DNA of 58,400 nucleotides from Gammaproteobacteria bacterium (GCA_029244985.1 JAQWQD010000012.1:1-58400), one strand, 5' to 3'; shown: positions 21,334 through 31,812, counted from the stretch's first letter. Notes: a model not told the origin generated them from the sequence alone. Translations and numbers: made by a program.

Positions 21334-21569
21334 TGAAATTTCCTCTGGATCAGAATCGGGGCTATTGTACCTGCAATTACGGAATCTATTGAAACAACTA
21401 AATTATGTATACCAGGCAAGAAGATCTAGGTCCCAGCGATGCTGGGTGTATAATAATTTGCTCGATTCGGAGCAATGTGCCAATAGTCGAGACTTTAAAC
21501 CCGATAAGATTAGTGCTCAGTGTGGATAGTTGATGCGAAAAACATCCCTAGCTTAAAGGCCGTAAACTG

Positions 21570-23945
21570 ATGCGAACAAAATTAAAAGTAGTCGCTAAAT
21601 GGGCAGCGCTAGTCAGCACTTTGGGGTTTTCTGCTGCGGTGATGGTGGGCATGGCGGCGTATTTGTATCTTGCGCCGCTGTTACCTGCAGCAGAAACCTA
21701 TCGCGATGTTCAATTAGAAACCCCCCTTCGCATCTACACGGCAGACAATCAGCTGATCGATGAAATAGGTAATCGTCGTAACCCTGTTCAATTTGAAGAT
21801 ATTCCGGACGTGCTTATCAATGCCCTTATCGCCACAGAAGACGTTCGTTTTTATTCTCATCCCGGAGTCGATGTCCAGAGTCTACTTAGGGGTTTTTATG
21901 GATTCATTATCGGTCGTCGCCTGGGAGGAGGCAGCACCATCACTATGCAATTAGCGAATAATTTATCTTTCGATAGTGACAATGTTTACCTGCGTAAATT
22001 CAAAGAGATCCCGTTCGCACTGCAGATTCAGCGGGAACTGACTCGAGAGGAAATACTTACCCTCTATCTAAATACAATATATTTTGGTGCTGGAGCTGAT
22101 GGTATAGGCGCAGCATCTTTTGTTTATTATGGCAAAGCTGTGAGCGAACTTACTCTCGCTGAGTCAGCCATGATGGTTTCCTTATTACCCTGCCCTTCAA
22201 CTTGCAATCCTTTTAGCAACCCTTCCCGAGCCATCGAAAGAAGAGAAACTCGGCTACAGAACATGTTGAAAGAAAACATGATTAGTCAGACAGAATTTGA
22301 AACTGCAAATATTTCGCCTATAAGCGCTGACCGCCGGAATAGAAATATTGCAGTGCCGGCGCCTTATGTCGCCGAAATGGTGCGCCAGACCATTTACGAG
22401 CAGTTCGGTGAAGAAACTTATTCCAAGGGCTTTGAAGTTAAGACCAGTATTGATGGCAATTTACAGCTAGCTGCAAACAAAGCTATTACAGATGGACTCG
22501 AAACTTACTACGACAAAAGACATGGCTATCGCGGAGTGGATGCAAACTACCCTGCCAATACGGCAGATGTTACCAATCAATGGCTACAAAGACTCGCCCC
22601 AGTTCCTAACTATGGCAATCAAAATCCTGCGATCGTAGTAGCGGTGCAGGAACGTAGCTTTGACGCCATATTAAAAAGCGGTGAGCAGATTCGCATTCCC
22701 TGGGAAGGTATGTCCTGGGCCTACACCTTTCAAAGCAGGAACGAAGCATGGCCTCCCCCCCAAATTGCTGCAGATGTCGTTGCAGTTGGAGACCTAATTC
22801 GAGTCAAACGTGGCGACGCAAATTGGGAACTCGGACAAGTACCCGACATTCAGGGCGCATTGGTTTCGATGTCGCCGGATAACGGAGAAATTCTTGCACT
22901 GGTAGGTGGCTATGATTTTAGACGCAGCCAGGTAAATAGAGTTGTCACCCCCAGACCGCCCGGCTCTAATTTCAAACCTTTTGTTTACGGAGCGGCGCTG
23001 GAGAACGGCTATTCACCGTCGACAATCATTAATGATGCTCCAATTACCCGTGGCGATTATCGGCCTAACAACTATGAAAATGATTTTTTAGGCCCTGTAA
23101 CATTGCGCTTTGCATTAAAAGAGTCGCGCAATGTTCCTACAGTGCGTTTGTATGACGACCTTGGCTCTGACAAGGTTTTGTCTTTTGCAGCGAAGTTTGG
23201 TTTTCAGACCCAGAACTTCCCTACCAATGACCTAACTGTTGCACTCGGAAGTCGCGATGTCCAACCGCTAGAAATTGTGACTGGTTATTCAGCTATCGCC
23301 AACGGTGGCTACAAAGTTGATCCGTGGTTTATTAGAGAAATATCTATCGACGCAGACGGTATTCTATATCGAGCCAACCCGGCTGTCGTATGTGAAGACT
23401 GTAATCAACAGCGAGAAGAATCTGATGATGAAATAACCTTGGCGCCAAGAATCATTGATGAGCGCGTTGCGTATATTTTAAATTCTATGCTCGAATCAGT
23501 AATTACCGAAGGCAGCGGAAATCGTGTTTATCGCGAATTACGACGTGGCGATTTGCGTGGGAAAACTGGAACTACCAATGGCCCTCAGGAGCTTTGGTTC
23601 TCTGGGTTTAACAAGGACATAGCAACGACTGTTTTTGTCGGTTTCGATCAGCCTGAACCATTAGGGGAGCGAGAACAGGGGGCGACAGTAGCGGTTCCAA
23701 TATGGATCGATTTCATGCGAGAAGCATTAAGGACTGCTCCGGAAAACACAATGAATCGGCCCGACGGCATCGTAGACTTGCTAATCGACAAGGCAACCGG
23801 TGAAACTGCAACACCTGGAGATCCAAATGCAGTTTTTGAATATTTTCGAAATGAGAATGCTCCGGAACCAGCTGAAACCCAACTCCCCGGCTTGGACATA
23901 GACGAGGAAGGGGAAGAACAACTTTCTACTGAAATTATTTTTTAG
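21570..23945 (+). CDS. mrcA: Penicillin-binding protein 1A (bifunctional class A PBP)
   Basis: PBP1A polymerises and cross-links peptidoglycan. After a short cytoplasmic tail and a membrane helix (about 12-33), the GT51 glycosyltransferase domain has catalytic Glu90 in ATEDVRFYSHPG and the GGSTITMQLANNL motif. An OB-like insert is followed by the transpeptidase with Ser466-Lys469 in GSNFKP, Ser-Arg-Asn (519-521) and Lys-Thr-Gly (665-667). The 791-residue length is in the class A range. It diverges from aroK, where it usually faces pilM. A TATAAT at 21449-21454 is a candidate -10 but has no good -35. Confidence 0.96.
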   Translation: MRTKLKVVAKWAALVSTLGFSAAVMVGMAAYLYLAPLLPAAETYRDVQLETPLRIYTADNQLIDEIGNRRNPVQFEDIPDVLINALIATEDVRFYSHPGVDVQSLLRGFYGFIIGRRLGGGSTITMQLANNLSFDSDNVYLRKFKEIPFALQIQRELTREEILTLYLNTIYFGAGADGIGAASFVYYGKAVSELTLAESAMMVSLLPCPSTCNPFSNPSRAIERRETRLQNMLKENMISQTEFETANISPISADRRNRNIAVPAPYVAEMVRQTIYEQFGEETYSKGFEVKTSIDGNLQLAANKAITDGLETYYDKRHGYRGVDANYPANTADVTNQWLQRLAPVPNYGNQNPAIVVAVQERSFDAILKSGEQIRIPWEGMSWAYTFQSRNEAWPPPQIAADVVAVGDLIRVKRGDANWELGQVPDIQGALVSMSPDNGEILALVGGYDFRRSQVNRVVTPRPPGSNFKPFVYGAALENGYSPSTIINDAPITRGDYRPNNYENDFLGPVTLRFALKESRNVPTVRLYDDLGSDKVLSFAAKFGFQTQNFPTNDLTVALGSRDVQPLEIVTGYSAIANGGYKVDPWFIREISIDADGILYRANPAVVCEDCNQQREESDDEITLAPRIIDERVAYILNSMLESVITEGSGNRVYRELRRGDLRGKTGTTNGPQELWFSGFNKDIATTVFVGFDQPEPLGEREQGATVAVPIWIDFMREALRTAPENTMNRPDGIVDLLIDKATGETATPGDPNAVFEYFRNENAPEPAETQLPGLDIDEEGEEQLSTEIIF

Positions 23946-24003
23946 AGCAGCTGAAAATTCGAGAAAGTGGGGACGCGTCAAAAAAGCACCTATTCAAGAA
24001 CTT

Positions 24004-24213
24004 CTACAACTTACGGCTGGCGAAACGGCGCTTAAAGCGATCAACCCGCCCGCCAGAATCTAAAATCTTTTGCTTGCCGGTGTAGAAGGGATGGCACTCT
24101 GAACACACTTCAATCAAGATGTCCTTACCCAAAGTACTTTGAGTTTCAATGACATTTCCGCAACTACAGGTGGCTTTGATAGGCCCATAGCTTGGATGAA
24201 TATCTGCTTTCAT
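24004..24213 (-). CDS. rpmE: 50S ribosomal protein L31, zinc-binding type
   Basis: L31 bridges the large and small ribosomal subunits. The 69-residue sequence begins [10 protein letters not shown] and keeps all four zinc-ligand cysteines of the C+ form, in CSCGN and [13 protein letters not shown]. It is therefore the zinc-dependent paralogue that is normally replaced by the C- form under zinc starvation; no second L31 is in this window. It stands alone, convergent with mrcA. Confidence 0.97.
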   Translation of the reverse strand: MKADIHPSYGPIKATCSCGNVIETQSTLGKDILIEVCSECHPFYTGKQKILDSGGRVDRFKRRFASRKL

Positions 24214-24373
24214 GAGGATTCCTTTTAGTTGATGCCGCTACCTGTCTACCCAATTATTTGGCTACGAGGCAGCACATCTGCTTTCTTCCCCATCACCAGT
24301 AAAGGGGCGAGCATTTTAACAGAGAATAATCAATTGGCAAGGGGTCGAGTAGCGAGGCGATAGCGAAAAGAAA

Positions 24374-24667
24374 CTACTGATTTCGCAGCCGATTATGATT
24401 TTTGACGACTTCTCCCATGATTCGTTTGAACAGCTCAGTAATAAGCTCAGCATCAAGCCCCTTATCAGCACAAAGTTTTCTTAGTACTGACAATTTCTCC
24501 GCCTGCCTGGATTCATCTAGGGATTCTAATGCTTGTTTCGCTTTCAATATTCCGACTTGATGAGTAAGCTCAAATCTTGCAGCTAAAAGCTCAACCATTT
24601 CGCGGTCGATGTCATCAATTCGGTCTCTTGCTTCTGCTAACTCGGCTGGCACTAATTCGCCACTCAT
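24374..24667 (-). CDS. aroQ: Chorismate mutase, AroQ type (stand-alone)
   Basis: This 97-residue all-helical protein resembles the AroQ chorismate mutases that turn chorismate into prephenate. The first helix RDRIDDIDREMVELLAARF, the GILKAK turn, DESRQAEKL and the last helix ELFKRIMGEVVKNHNRL align with the family. The arginines and lysine equivalent to E. coli Arg11, Arg28, Lys39 and Arg51 are visible. Aligned by eye, the Glu52 position is Gln and the Gln88 position is His. Similar His-containing tails occur in stand-alone mutases of other phyla, so activity remains likely but unproven. No other aromatic gene is adjacent. Confidence 0.8.
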   Translation of the reverse strand: MSGELVPAELAEARDRIDDIDREMVELLAARFELTHQVGILKAKQALESLDESRQAEKLSVLRKLCADKGLDAELITELFKRIMGEVVKNHNRLRNQ

Positions 24668-24898
24668 CTCTCATCCTCGATTGCGTTTTAATTCTATCTT
24701 TTCCGGAATTATTGCAGGCAGAAGTATAAACTAAGCGATTTGCTGACACAGCCCAAAAATGACTCAAAGGCTTCTAATTCCTTTCCCAAGTCCTTTTACC
24801 GCTATATTTAACCGGCCTTACACTATTTGTTGTACTCTCTTGGCCTTTTCTATTTACTATGGTCTTGTCACAAGCATTTCCACTCCGGTTTCAAATTA

Positions 24899-27136
24899 AT
24901 GGCATCGCCACAATCAATTGGATATACAGGCCTAATATACAAAATTGCCATTCCTTCACCACTGCGTCGAGTATTTGACTATTTACCCCAGGATTCTGCT
25001 ACGCACCTGGATCCTGGGACTCGAGTCCAAATTCCTTTTGGTAAGCGGAAAATTGTCGGCTTCATAATTGGAGAAGCTGATCATTCAGAACTAAAATTGA
25101 GTAGGTTAAAACATATCAATGCTGTCCTTGATGAGGAACCTCTATTTCCCCCAGAGATATTTAATCTCTTGCTTTGGAGCTCAAACTACTATCAACATCC
25201 GATCGGAGAAGTACTTAGCGCAGCGATTCCAGGGAAACTTCGCAGCGCTCGGCCATTACATCCGCGAAAAATGTTTTGGAGAATAAGTAAAAAGATTAAT
25301 TCCAAGATTATTGAGCAACTTACAAGAGCACCAAAACAAAAAGCATTGATCGAACTCTTGCTGCCGAGTGAAGGCCTAAGTAAACAAGCAATTCTCGATC
25401 AAGGATTTACTCAGACAGTGATTAATTCCCTACAAGAAAAGAACTTCGTTGAAAGCTTCGAACAGCAAGCTCCTAAAACAGTAACTGCAAAGCCACCTCC
25501 AAAGACAAATCTGAAAGCACTTTCTTTGAATAACGAACAAGCAGCCGCACTCGACGCGATTCGGAAGACAGAAAATAAATTTGAGTGCTTTCTACTTGAT
25601 GGCATTACAGGGTCAGGAAAAACAGAAGTTTACATGCAGGCAATGCAAGACCAATTAAATGCAGACAAACAATGTCTAGTCTTAGTTCCTGAAATTAGCT
25701 TAACTCCACAAACGGTAGACCGCTTTGCGGAACGTTTCGATTGCCAAATCGCACCCCTGCATTCTGGAATGACTGACAATGAGCGGCTAGCCTCGTGGAC
25801 TAGCGCGAGAGACGGGTCAGCCAGCATTGTGATTGGTACAAGATCTGCTATTTTTACGCCGCTAAGTAGGCCAGGCATCATAATAGTTGACGAAGAGCAC
25901 GATAGCTCCTTTAAACAGCAAGAGGGTTTCCGTTACTCGGCTCGGGATATCGCAGTGATGCGTGGTCGCGAAGAAAATGTGCCTGTAATCTTGGGTTCTG
26001 CAACTCCTAGTTTGGAGAGTTTGCACAACGCGGCATTAAATAAGTTTTCTTATCTATCCCTTAGTGAGCGTGCCGGCGGAGCGTCCACTGCAGCAATGAC
26101 CGTCGTAGACACGGCGGAGACAATTTTAGATTCAGGTTTTTCTGATCAATTGCTGTTTAAAATCAATCAGCACCTCACGACAAATAATCAAGTTCTGGTG
26201 TTTATTAATCGCAGAGGCTTTGCACCAATTCTTAACTGTCTGAGCTGTGGCTGGATAGCAGAATGCAAAGATTGTATTGCGCAAATGACAGTGCATACAA
26301 AACCACCTTCTATGCGTTGTCACCATTGTGGCAATTCGCAGCGGCTCCATTCAAGTTGCCCAAATTGCCAATCCCTTGAACTGAGTACTATAGGGGCTGG
26401 CACACAGAAACTGGAGCAATTTCTGCAGCAACGATTTACTTCATTCCCTGTTATGCGAATTGATCGAGACAGCACTCGTAGTAAGAAAAAGTTTGAATCA
26501 ATGCTCGATGAAATTCGCACCGGCGACCCCTGCGTCCTACTTGGAACCCAAATTCTGGCCAAAGGGCATCACTTTCCTGCTGTGACACTCGTCGCAATAG
26601 TCGATGCGGATTCAGGTTTATTCAGCCCAGATTTTCGCGGGCAAGAGTTTATGGCGCAAACGATTACTCAAGTTGCGGGACGAGCTGGTCGCGCCGAGCG
26701 GCCTGGGGAGGTAATTGTCCAATCCAGACATGCCAGCCATAGAATCCTGAGGCTACTAAGCGAGTCGAACTATATTGATCTAGCAAAGCTGTTACTAGAG
26801 GAAAGAAAAATAGCAGCAATGCCACCATACGCGCAACTCGCTCTGATAAAAGCAGACGGTCCGCAGCTGAAAGCAACAATTGATTTATTAAAACAAATCA
26901 AAAGTTTTTCAATGCAACTGATTCAGCAATCGGAATCAACGATAAACTCAATCGGTCCTATGCCAGCTCCCATGGAAAAGAGAGCTGGGAGATACCGCTC
27001 TCAATTATTATTCAAAGCTACGTCGAAACCCATTATGCAGCGATTCTTGACCCAGCTTGTTTATCAGTTAGAAAGCCTGAAGGTCGCAACTGGAGTGAAA
27101 TGGAGCCTAGATGTTGATCCACAGGAAATGATCTAG
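24899..27136 (+). CDS. priA: Primosomal protein N' (replication restart helicase PriA)
   Basis: PriA recognises stalled forks and loads the replisome away from oriC. It has an N-terminal DNA-binding domain (IAIPSPLRRVFDYLP), the helicase Walker A DGITGSGKTEVYM, the box VDEEHDSSFKQQEG, and the zinc-binding insert with four cysteine pairs (CLSC, CKDC, CHHC, CPNC), then VAGRAGRAERPGEVIVQ. The frame is open from 24827. The ATG at 24899 leaves the conserved start intact and gives 745 residues; the extra 24 codons would encode an unlikely hydrophobic leader. A SPOR protein follows after 220 nt. Confidence 0.96.
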   Translation: MASPQSIGYTGLIYKIAIPSPLRRVFDYLPQDSATHLDPGTRVQIPFGKRKIVGFIIGEADHSELKLSRLKHINAVLDEEPLFPPEIFNLLLWSSNYYQHPIGEVLSAAIPGKLRSARPLHPRKMFWRISKKINSKIIEQLTRAPKQKALIELLLPSEGLSKQAILDQGFTQTVINSLQEKNFVESFEQQAPKTVTAKPPPKTNLKALSLNNEQAAALDAIRKTENKFECFLLDGITGSGKTEVYMQAMQDQLNADKQCLVLVPEISLTPQTVDRFAERFDCQIAPLHSGMTDNERLASWTSARDGSASIVIGTRSAIFTPLSRPGIIIVDEEHDSSFKQQEGFRYSARDIAVMRGREENVPVILGSATPSLESLHNAALNKFSYLSLSERAGGASTAAMTVVDTAETILDSGFSDQLLFKINQHLTTNNQVLVFINRRGFAPILNCLSCGWIAECKDCIAQMTVHTKPPSMRCHHCGNSQRLHSSCPNCQSLELSTIGAGTQKLEQFLQQRFTSFPVMRIDRDSTRSKKKFESMLDEIRTGDPCVLLGTQILAKGHHFPAVTLVAIVDADSGLFSPDFRGQEFMAQTITQVAGRAGRAERPGEVIVQSRHASHRILRLLSESNYIDLAKLLLEERKIAAMPPYAQLALIKADGPQLKATIDLLKQIKSFSMQLIQQSESTINSIGPMPAPMEKRAGRYRSQLLFKATSKPIMQRFLTQLVYQLESLKVATGVKWSLDVDPQEMI

Positions 27137-27356
27137 TGCCATTTCAGGAAATGAGATCACAAAAAAACACAGGTAATGAATTGAGGCAGGCATCGGGCAT
27201 TCTGCAAAGGGATCTACAAAATGAGAGATTAGCACTATAGCTTCGAGCACAGATACCGATAGTTGAGGTGGCAAAAGTTTTTTAAAAAAACATATAAAAC
27301 AATGTCTTACCTCTCATTCGACTATTTATCTCAAGGAATTGTATTATTGACGAACG

Positions 27357-27923
27357 ATGACTCAAGATTTTGCAAAAATTAGACCAGAGCCTTTATTGGA
27401 GAGAAAACCAGTAAAAGCACCTCCTGCATGGTCATTAATGGTTACTGGCATCGTAGTTGGCATCACTATCGGAGTTCTTGCCTGTGTCCTGTTTTACTTA
27501 TCTGGCAACATACCTCCTCTAAATATTGCGCAACCCGCCCAAGCCTCAGTAACTCCCTCTTCAGAGCAGGCAGATATAATTGCGGAAAAAGAAAATGACA
27601 CAATCGTAGATTTTGAGTTTTATACCGAACTTCCTCGTTACGAAGTCCCTACAGATGCGACCCCTGTTGAGTTGGTAAGCGAAGAAATTACTGAGAGATT
27701 TATGCTGCAGACCGGTGCATTTCAGCAAAGAAAATCCGCTGAACAAGAAATGCAACGACAAGCCGCTCTTGGCTTAGACGTAATAGTAAAACCCGCAGAG
27801 TTGCCGGGTAGAACACTTTTCCTGGTACAAACTGGACCCTATTCCACTAGCGCCGAACTGAATAATGCCCAGCAACTGCTTAACCGCAACAATATTGCTA
27901 ACCTGACAATTCAGCTCCAGTAG
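27357..27923 (+). CDS. SPOR-domain cell-division protein, FtsN-like
   Basis: The 188-residue protein has a short basic cytoplasmic N-terminus, one membrane helix (about 28-48), an acidic linker and a C-terminal SPOR domain (about 112-187; FMLQTGAFQQRKSAEQEM, LFLVQTGPYSTSAELNNAQ). This is the FtsN plan: membrane anchor, periplasmic linker, glycan-binding SPOR. Its place between priA and hslV matches the ftsN-like gene of Pseudomonas, though argS, often between them, is missing. The linker is much shorter than in E. coli FtsN, so I leave the symbol blank. Confidence 0.82.
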   Translation: MTQDFAKIRPEPLLERKPVKAPPAWSLMVTGIVVGITIGVLACVLFYLSGNIPPLNIAQPAQASVTPSSEQADIIAEKENDTIVDFEFYTELPRYEVPTDATPVELVSEEITERFMLQTGAFQQRKSAEQEMQRQAALGLDVIVKPAELPGRTLFLVQTGPYSTSAELNNAQQLLNRNNIANLTIQLQ

Positions 27924-27999
27924 AATTTCCATAACTCGCTTCAAACCGAATAGTCTATTTCCCAACTTTCCTTAAAGACCAAAATTATTACTCTCTCCA

Positions 28000-28025
28000 C
28001 TTGAAATTCGGCGGAAGTCCCATAT
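28000..28025 (+). promoter_or_regulatory. Heat-shock (sigma32-type) promoter for hslVU
   Basis: CTTGAAA (28000-28006) and TCCCATAT (28018-28025), 11 nt apart, closely match the sigma32 elements CTTGAAA and CCCCATNT with near-normal spacing (12 nt between CTTGAA and the -10 block, against 13 in E. coli groE). They lie about 50 nt ahead of the hslV start. hslVU is a classic sigma32 operon in E. coli. Confidence 0.75.
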
Positions 28026-28073
28026 TTTCTAGCTTCTGTGATACTTTTAGCATCTCGGCTAGGGAGAATTTCT

Positions 28074-28616
28074 TTGGAACAATATCGCGGCACTACAATC
28101 GTCTCTGTAAGAAGGGGTAATAAAGTTGTCATTGGTGGAGATGGTCAGGTGTCTCAGGGCAACACTGTAATGAAGGGAAATGCCCGGAAAGTTCGGCGCC
28201 TATACAATGAACAAGTACTCGCTGGATTTGCAGGGGGAACTGCTGATGCTTTTACATTATTCGAAAGGTTTGAGGAGCAACTGGAAAAACATCATGGCAA
28301 ATTAGTTAGAGCTGCGGTTGAGCTGGCTAAGCTATGGCGTACAGAGAGATCATTGCGCAGATTAGAAGCTTTGTTGGTAGTCGCGGATAAAGAATCATCG
28401 CTGATTATTACCGGCAACGGCGATGTTATAGAACCTGAAGACTCCATTATGGCTATTGGTTCAGGTGGGCCTTTCGCACTCTCATCTGCAAGAGCCCTTG
28501 TACAAAACACTGAGTTAGATGCAAAAGCAATTGTCGAGAAAAGCCTTGCTATCGCTGCTGACATTTGTGTTTACACAAATCAAACTCATACAATTGAAGA
28601 ATTGAAGATCGACTAA
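28074..28616 (+). CDS. hslV: HslV peptidase subunit of the HslVU protease
   Basis: HslV is the proteasome-like threonine peptidase that forms a dodecamer capped by HslU. The frame opens at 28038, but a TTG at 28074 with GGAG 7 nt upstream gives [15 protein letters not shown], the normal short propeptide, with the catalytic threonine becoming residue 1 after processing. [23 protein letters not shown] and [14 protein letters not shown] are conserved. The chosen form has 180 residues. It lies behind a sigma32-like promoter and 35 nt before hslU. Confidence 0.95.
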   Translation: MEQYRGTTIVSVRRGNKVVIGGDGQVSQGNTVMKGNARKVRRLYNEQVLAGFAGGTADAFTLFERFEEQLEKHHGKLVRAAVELAKLWRTERSLRRLEALLVVADKESSLIITGNGDVIEPEDSIMAIGSGGPFALSSARALVQNTELDAKAIVEKSLAIAADICVYTNQTHTIEELKID

Positions 28617-28651
28617 CGTCGGTTTTTAAATTTACAACAACGGAATTACTA

Positions 28652-29989
28652 ATGACCATAATGACACCTAGGGAAATTACCTCTGAATTAGACAAACACA
28701 TTGTGGGGCAAGATAAGGCCAAACGCGCAGTTGCGATTGCTCTGCGAAATCGTTGGCGGCGGATGAAGCTTGATGCAGAACTGCGGGCAGAAATCACTCC
28801 AAAAAATATCCTAATGATCGGACCAACGGGTGTTGGGAAAACAGAAATAGCCAGACGCCTCGCCAAACTTGCACAAGCTCCTTTCATAAAAATCGAAGCA
28901 ACTAAATTTACTGAAGTTGGGTATGTTGGTCGTGACGTAGAATCGATCATTCGCGACCTGGTTGATATTGCCGTAAAAATGATACGCGAAACTGAAATTC
29001 AAAAAGTTCAGCACCTGGCTGAGGACTTAGCAGAGGACAGAATTCTAGATGCGCTTCTACCACAAGCGCGTACTGATGAAAAACAAGACGAGGAAGTAGG
29101 TCAATCGAGTGCCCGCCAGCTATTTAGAAAAAAATTACGGCAGGGTGATCTTGACGACAAAGAAATCGAGATAAAAATCTCTGAAACTCCAGCTGGGGTT
29201 GAAATCATGGCGCCGCCTGGCCTTGAAGACATGACCAGCCAACTAAAAAACATGTTTTCCAATATGAATACTGGCCGCAAAAGCTCCCGTCGCATGTCCG
29301 TTAAAGCGGCGCTGAAAGTCGTAAAAGATGAAGAAGCAGCCAAGTTGATTAATGAAGAAGAAATAAAAAATCGAGCCGTCGAATCCACCGAACAAACTGG
29401 CATCGTATTTCTTGACGAAATCGATAAAGTTACCAATCGGCATGATCAGGGTAATGCAGGGGTTTCTAGAGAAGGCGTGCAAAGAGATTTATTGCCTTTA
29501 ATAGAAGGGTCTACAGTAACTACTAAATACGGCAGTGTAAAAACGGATCATATTCTTTTTATTGCGTCTGGCGCATTTCATCTATCCAAGCCATCGGACT
29601 TGATTCCAGAACTGCAAGGCCGTTTGCCAATTCGGGTTGAACTAGACGCACTCTCGGCGGAAGATTTTGAACGTATTTTGGAAGAACCTGATGCCTCACT
29701 TACAGAGCAATATCAAGCTCTTCTCGCAACTGAAGATCTACAGATTCAATTCAGCAAAGATGGCATAACAAAGATTGCAGAAACTGCCTGGCAAGTGAAT
29801 GAGCGTACTGAAAACATAGGCGCAAGACGACTGCATACGGTTATGGAGCGGCTCCTAGAAGAAGTATCTTTTTCTGCAGCAGATATCGCCGTAGGTAGTA
29901 GCGAAAAACTAGTCATCGACAAAGCCTATGTTGAGGATCAGCTTGACGAATTAGCGAAAGATGAAGACTTAAGCCGTTATATCCTTTGA
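28652..29989 (+). CDS. hslU: HslU ATPase subunit of the HslVU protease
   Basis: HslU is the AAA+ unfoldase that feeds substrates into HslV. The 445 residues contain [25 protein letters not shown] N-terminal sequence, Walker [16 protein letters not shown] (about 55-69), the GYVGRDVES pore loop, the inserted I-domain (about 110-245), Walker [12 protein letters not shown] and the C-terminal DLSRYIL tail that docks into HslV to activate it. Length is normal. It is cotranscribed with hslV and followed 13 nt later by a DUF971 gene. Confidence 0.97.
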   Translation: MTIMTPREITSELDKHIVGQDKAKRAVAIALRNRWRRMKLDAELRAEITPKNILMIGPTGVGKTEIARRLAKLAQAPFIKIEATKFTEVGYVGRDVESIIRDLVDIAVKMIRETEIQKVQHLAEDLAEDRILDALLPQARTDEKQDEEVGQSSARQLFRKKLRQGDLDDKEIEIKISETPAGVEIMAPPGLEDMTSQLKNMFSNMNTGRKSSRRMSVKAALKVVKDEEAAKLINEEEIKNRAVESTEQTGIVFLDEIDKVTNRHDQGNAGVSREGVQRDLLPLIEGSTVTTKYGSVKTDHILFIASGAFHLSKPSDLIPELQGRLPIRVELDALSAEDFERILEEPDASLTEQYQALLATEDLQIQFSKDGITKIAETAWQVNERTENIGARRLHTVMERLLEEVSFSAADIAVGSSEKLVIDKAYVEDQLDELAKDEDLSRYIL

Positions 29990-30002
29990 TTGAAATGTAG
30001 CT

Positions 30003-30401
30003 ATGAGCTCTTTTACTCCCACAGATATTAATTTACATAGACAATCTTCAGTACTTGAACTTGTCTACGCTGATGGATCTACTTACGAGTTAACCGCAGA
30101 GTTCTTGAGAGTGAACTCTCCATCAGCCGAAGTTCGTGGGCATGGGAAAGGGCAAGAAATATTACAAACAGGAAAGCGCCAGGTAAAACTGATTAATATA
30201 CAAGCAGTCGGAAATTATGCAGTAAAATTAGTATTTGATGACGGGCATGATACTGGGATTTATAGCTGGCCTTACTTGCAAGAATTAAGTCATAACAAAA
30301 CTGATCTCTGGAATTCTTATCTCGGAAAACTGCAAGCTGCCGGTGAAACTAGGGAAGCATTACCGGCAGACACCCAGGTAATAAAAATCCAGCCAGCCTA
30401 G
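30003..30401 (+). CDS. DUF971 protein (gamma-butyrobetaine hydroxylase-like N-terminal domain)
   Basis: The 132-residue protein is a stand-alone version of the small N-terminal domain of gamma-butyrobetaine hydroxylases (DUF971). [27 protein letters not shown], a conserved central [32 protein letters not shown] and a trailing LWNSYLGKL are typical. The HD pair in DDGHDTGIY may be part of a metal site seen in relatives. The function is not established. Its place right behind hslU and before ubiE is the same as in Pseudomonas. Confidence 0.85.
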   Translation: MSSFTPTDINLHRQSSVLELVYADGSTYELTAEFLRVNSPSAEVRGHGKGQEILQTGKRQVKLINIQAVGNYAVKLVFDDGHDTGIYSWPYLQELSHNKTDLWNSYLGKLQAAGETREALPADTQVIKIQPA

Positions 30402-30418
30402 GACAGCGCAATAGAATC

Positions 30419-31180
30419 ATGACTAACAATAAGAGCGATCAGGAAACCACACACTTCGGTTACGAAGAAGTTCCTATTAGCGAAAAACAAGAAAGGGTTA
30501 GTCAGGTATTTAGATCAGTGGCAAGCCGCTATGACATCATGAATGACGTCATGTCACTAGGCTCCCATAGACTAATTAAACGTTTTACTATCGAACTCAG
30601 CGCACTCCGTCCCGGTCATACTGTTTTGGATCTGGCGGGAGGCACAGGAGACTTCAGCTTACGCTTTTCGACATTGGTCGGCGCGACGGGTCAAGTAGTG
30701 CTCGCAGATATTAATGAAGCCATGCTTCAGATTGGTCGAGATCGAGTCATCGATGCGGCTAAAATTGGAAATGTTCAATTTGCTCAAGTAAATGCTGAAC
30801 AACTGCCTTTCGAAGATAATACTTTCGATTGTATTTGTATCGCCTATGGTCTTAGAAATGTCACTGACAAAGACTCCGCTCTAGCTTCCATGAATCGCGC
30901 TCTGAAACCAGGCGGCCGTGTGCTGGTACTGGAATTTTCAAAACCCAAGAACCAGTTAGTTAGAAAAGCCTATGATGCTTTTTCTTCTCTGTGGCCTACT
31001 GCAGGAAAGCTGTTCACGGGAGATGCCGCGAGTTATCGTTATCTTGTTGAGTCAATTCGTATGCACCCAGATCAAGATACATTGCTTGGGATGATGGAAA
31101 ACGCGGGTTTAGTTGACTGCAAGTATCACAATGTGATGAATGGAATTTGTGCAATCCATATGGGGTTCAAAGCGCCATGA
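30419..31180 (+). CDS. ubiE: Ubiquinone/menaquinone C-methyltransferase UbiE
   Basis: UbiE is the SAM-dependent C-methyltransferase of ubiquinone (and, where present, menaquinone) synthesis. The 253-residue sequence has the signature [18 protein letters not shown], the SAM loop [16 protein letters not shown], the motif [15 protein letters not shown] and the C-terminal [25 protein letters not shown]. It starts with ATG 17 nt behind the DUF971 gene. Its TGA overlaps the next start as ATGA, so ubiE and ubiJ are translationally coupled. Confidence 0.97.
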   Translation: MTNNKSDQETTHFGYEEVPISEKQERVSQVFRSVASRYDIMNDVMSLGSHRLIKRFTIELSALRPGHTVLDLAGGTGDFSLRFSTLVGATGQVVLADINEAMLQIGRDRVIDAAKIGNVQFAQVNAEQLPFEDNTFDCICIAYGLRNVTDKDSALASMNRALKPGGRVLVLEFSKPKNQLVRKAYDAFSSLWPTAGKLFTGDAASYRYLVESIRMHPDQDTLLGMMENAGLVDCKYHNVMNGICAIHMGFKAP

Positions 31181-31812
31181 AAGAAATTATTAGTTTCGCC
31201 CTGTGGTCAGCGGAGAACGTCATTAATCAAATAATTCAATCAGACAGATACGTACTGAATAAACTTGCCCCATTCGCCGGAAGAAGTTTAGAAATAGAAA
31301 CATGGTCACCGAATTTTAGTATCGTAGTATTTTTCGGATTCGATAGATTAAGTTTAAGTGGCATAAGCGCAGAACTACTCAATATAACCCCTGACGCAAA
31401 AGTTTCTGGCGAAACAAAGACGCTGGTTAATTTGCTGACAAAGAACACACCTCAACCACTAACCAATTCTAAAATTGCAGTTGCTGGCGACGCACAATTT
31501 ATGCAAGATATTTTTCAAGCTATACAATCTCTGGATATACAGTGGGCAGATCATCTGGCCCCTTTCCTGGGCGATACAGTAACCCACGAAACTGATAAAT
31601 TTGTGAGAAGTTTGAGTTCCTGGGGCCAGGATGCAAGTAAAAAGCTAAAACGAAATGCAAATGACTACATAAAAGAAGAAGTCAGATTGGCCCCCCACTC
31701 CTCGGATATTCGGAAATTTAGCGAGGATTTAGATCAACTGCGATTGAAAATCGATCGCGTAACCGCAAAGGCCGAATATCTTTTTCAACGCTTGGGACCA
31801 GTAAACAACTGA
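31177..31812 (+). CDS. ubiJ: Ubiquinone biosynthesis accessory factor UbiJ
   Basis: UbiJ is an SCP2-domain lipid-binding protein that helps the soluble Ubi complex handle its hydrophobic intermediates. The ATG at 31177 sits in an ATGA overlap with ubiE and gives 211 residues. The N-terminal half has the SCP2 fold ([39 protein letters not shown]) and the C-terminal half is charged and helical ([19 protein letters not shown]). ubiE-ubiJ-ubiB is the conserved operon. A start at 31147 inside ubiE is open but less likely. Confidence 0.92.
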   Translation: MKEIISFALWSAENVINQIIQSDRYVLNKLAPFAGRSLEIETWSPNFSIVVFFGFDRLSLSGISAELLNITPDAKVSGETKTLVNLLTKNTPQPLTNSKIAVAGDAQFMQDIFQAIQSLDIQWADHLAPFLGDTVTHETDKFVRSLSSWGQDASKKLKRNANDYIKEEVRLAPHSSDIRKFSEDLDQLRLKIDRVTAKAEYLFQRLGPVNN

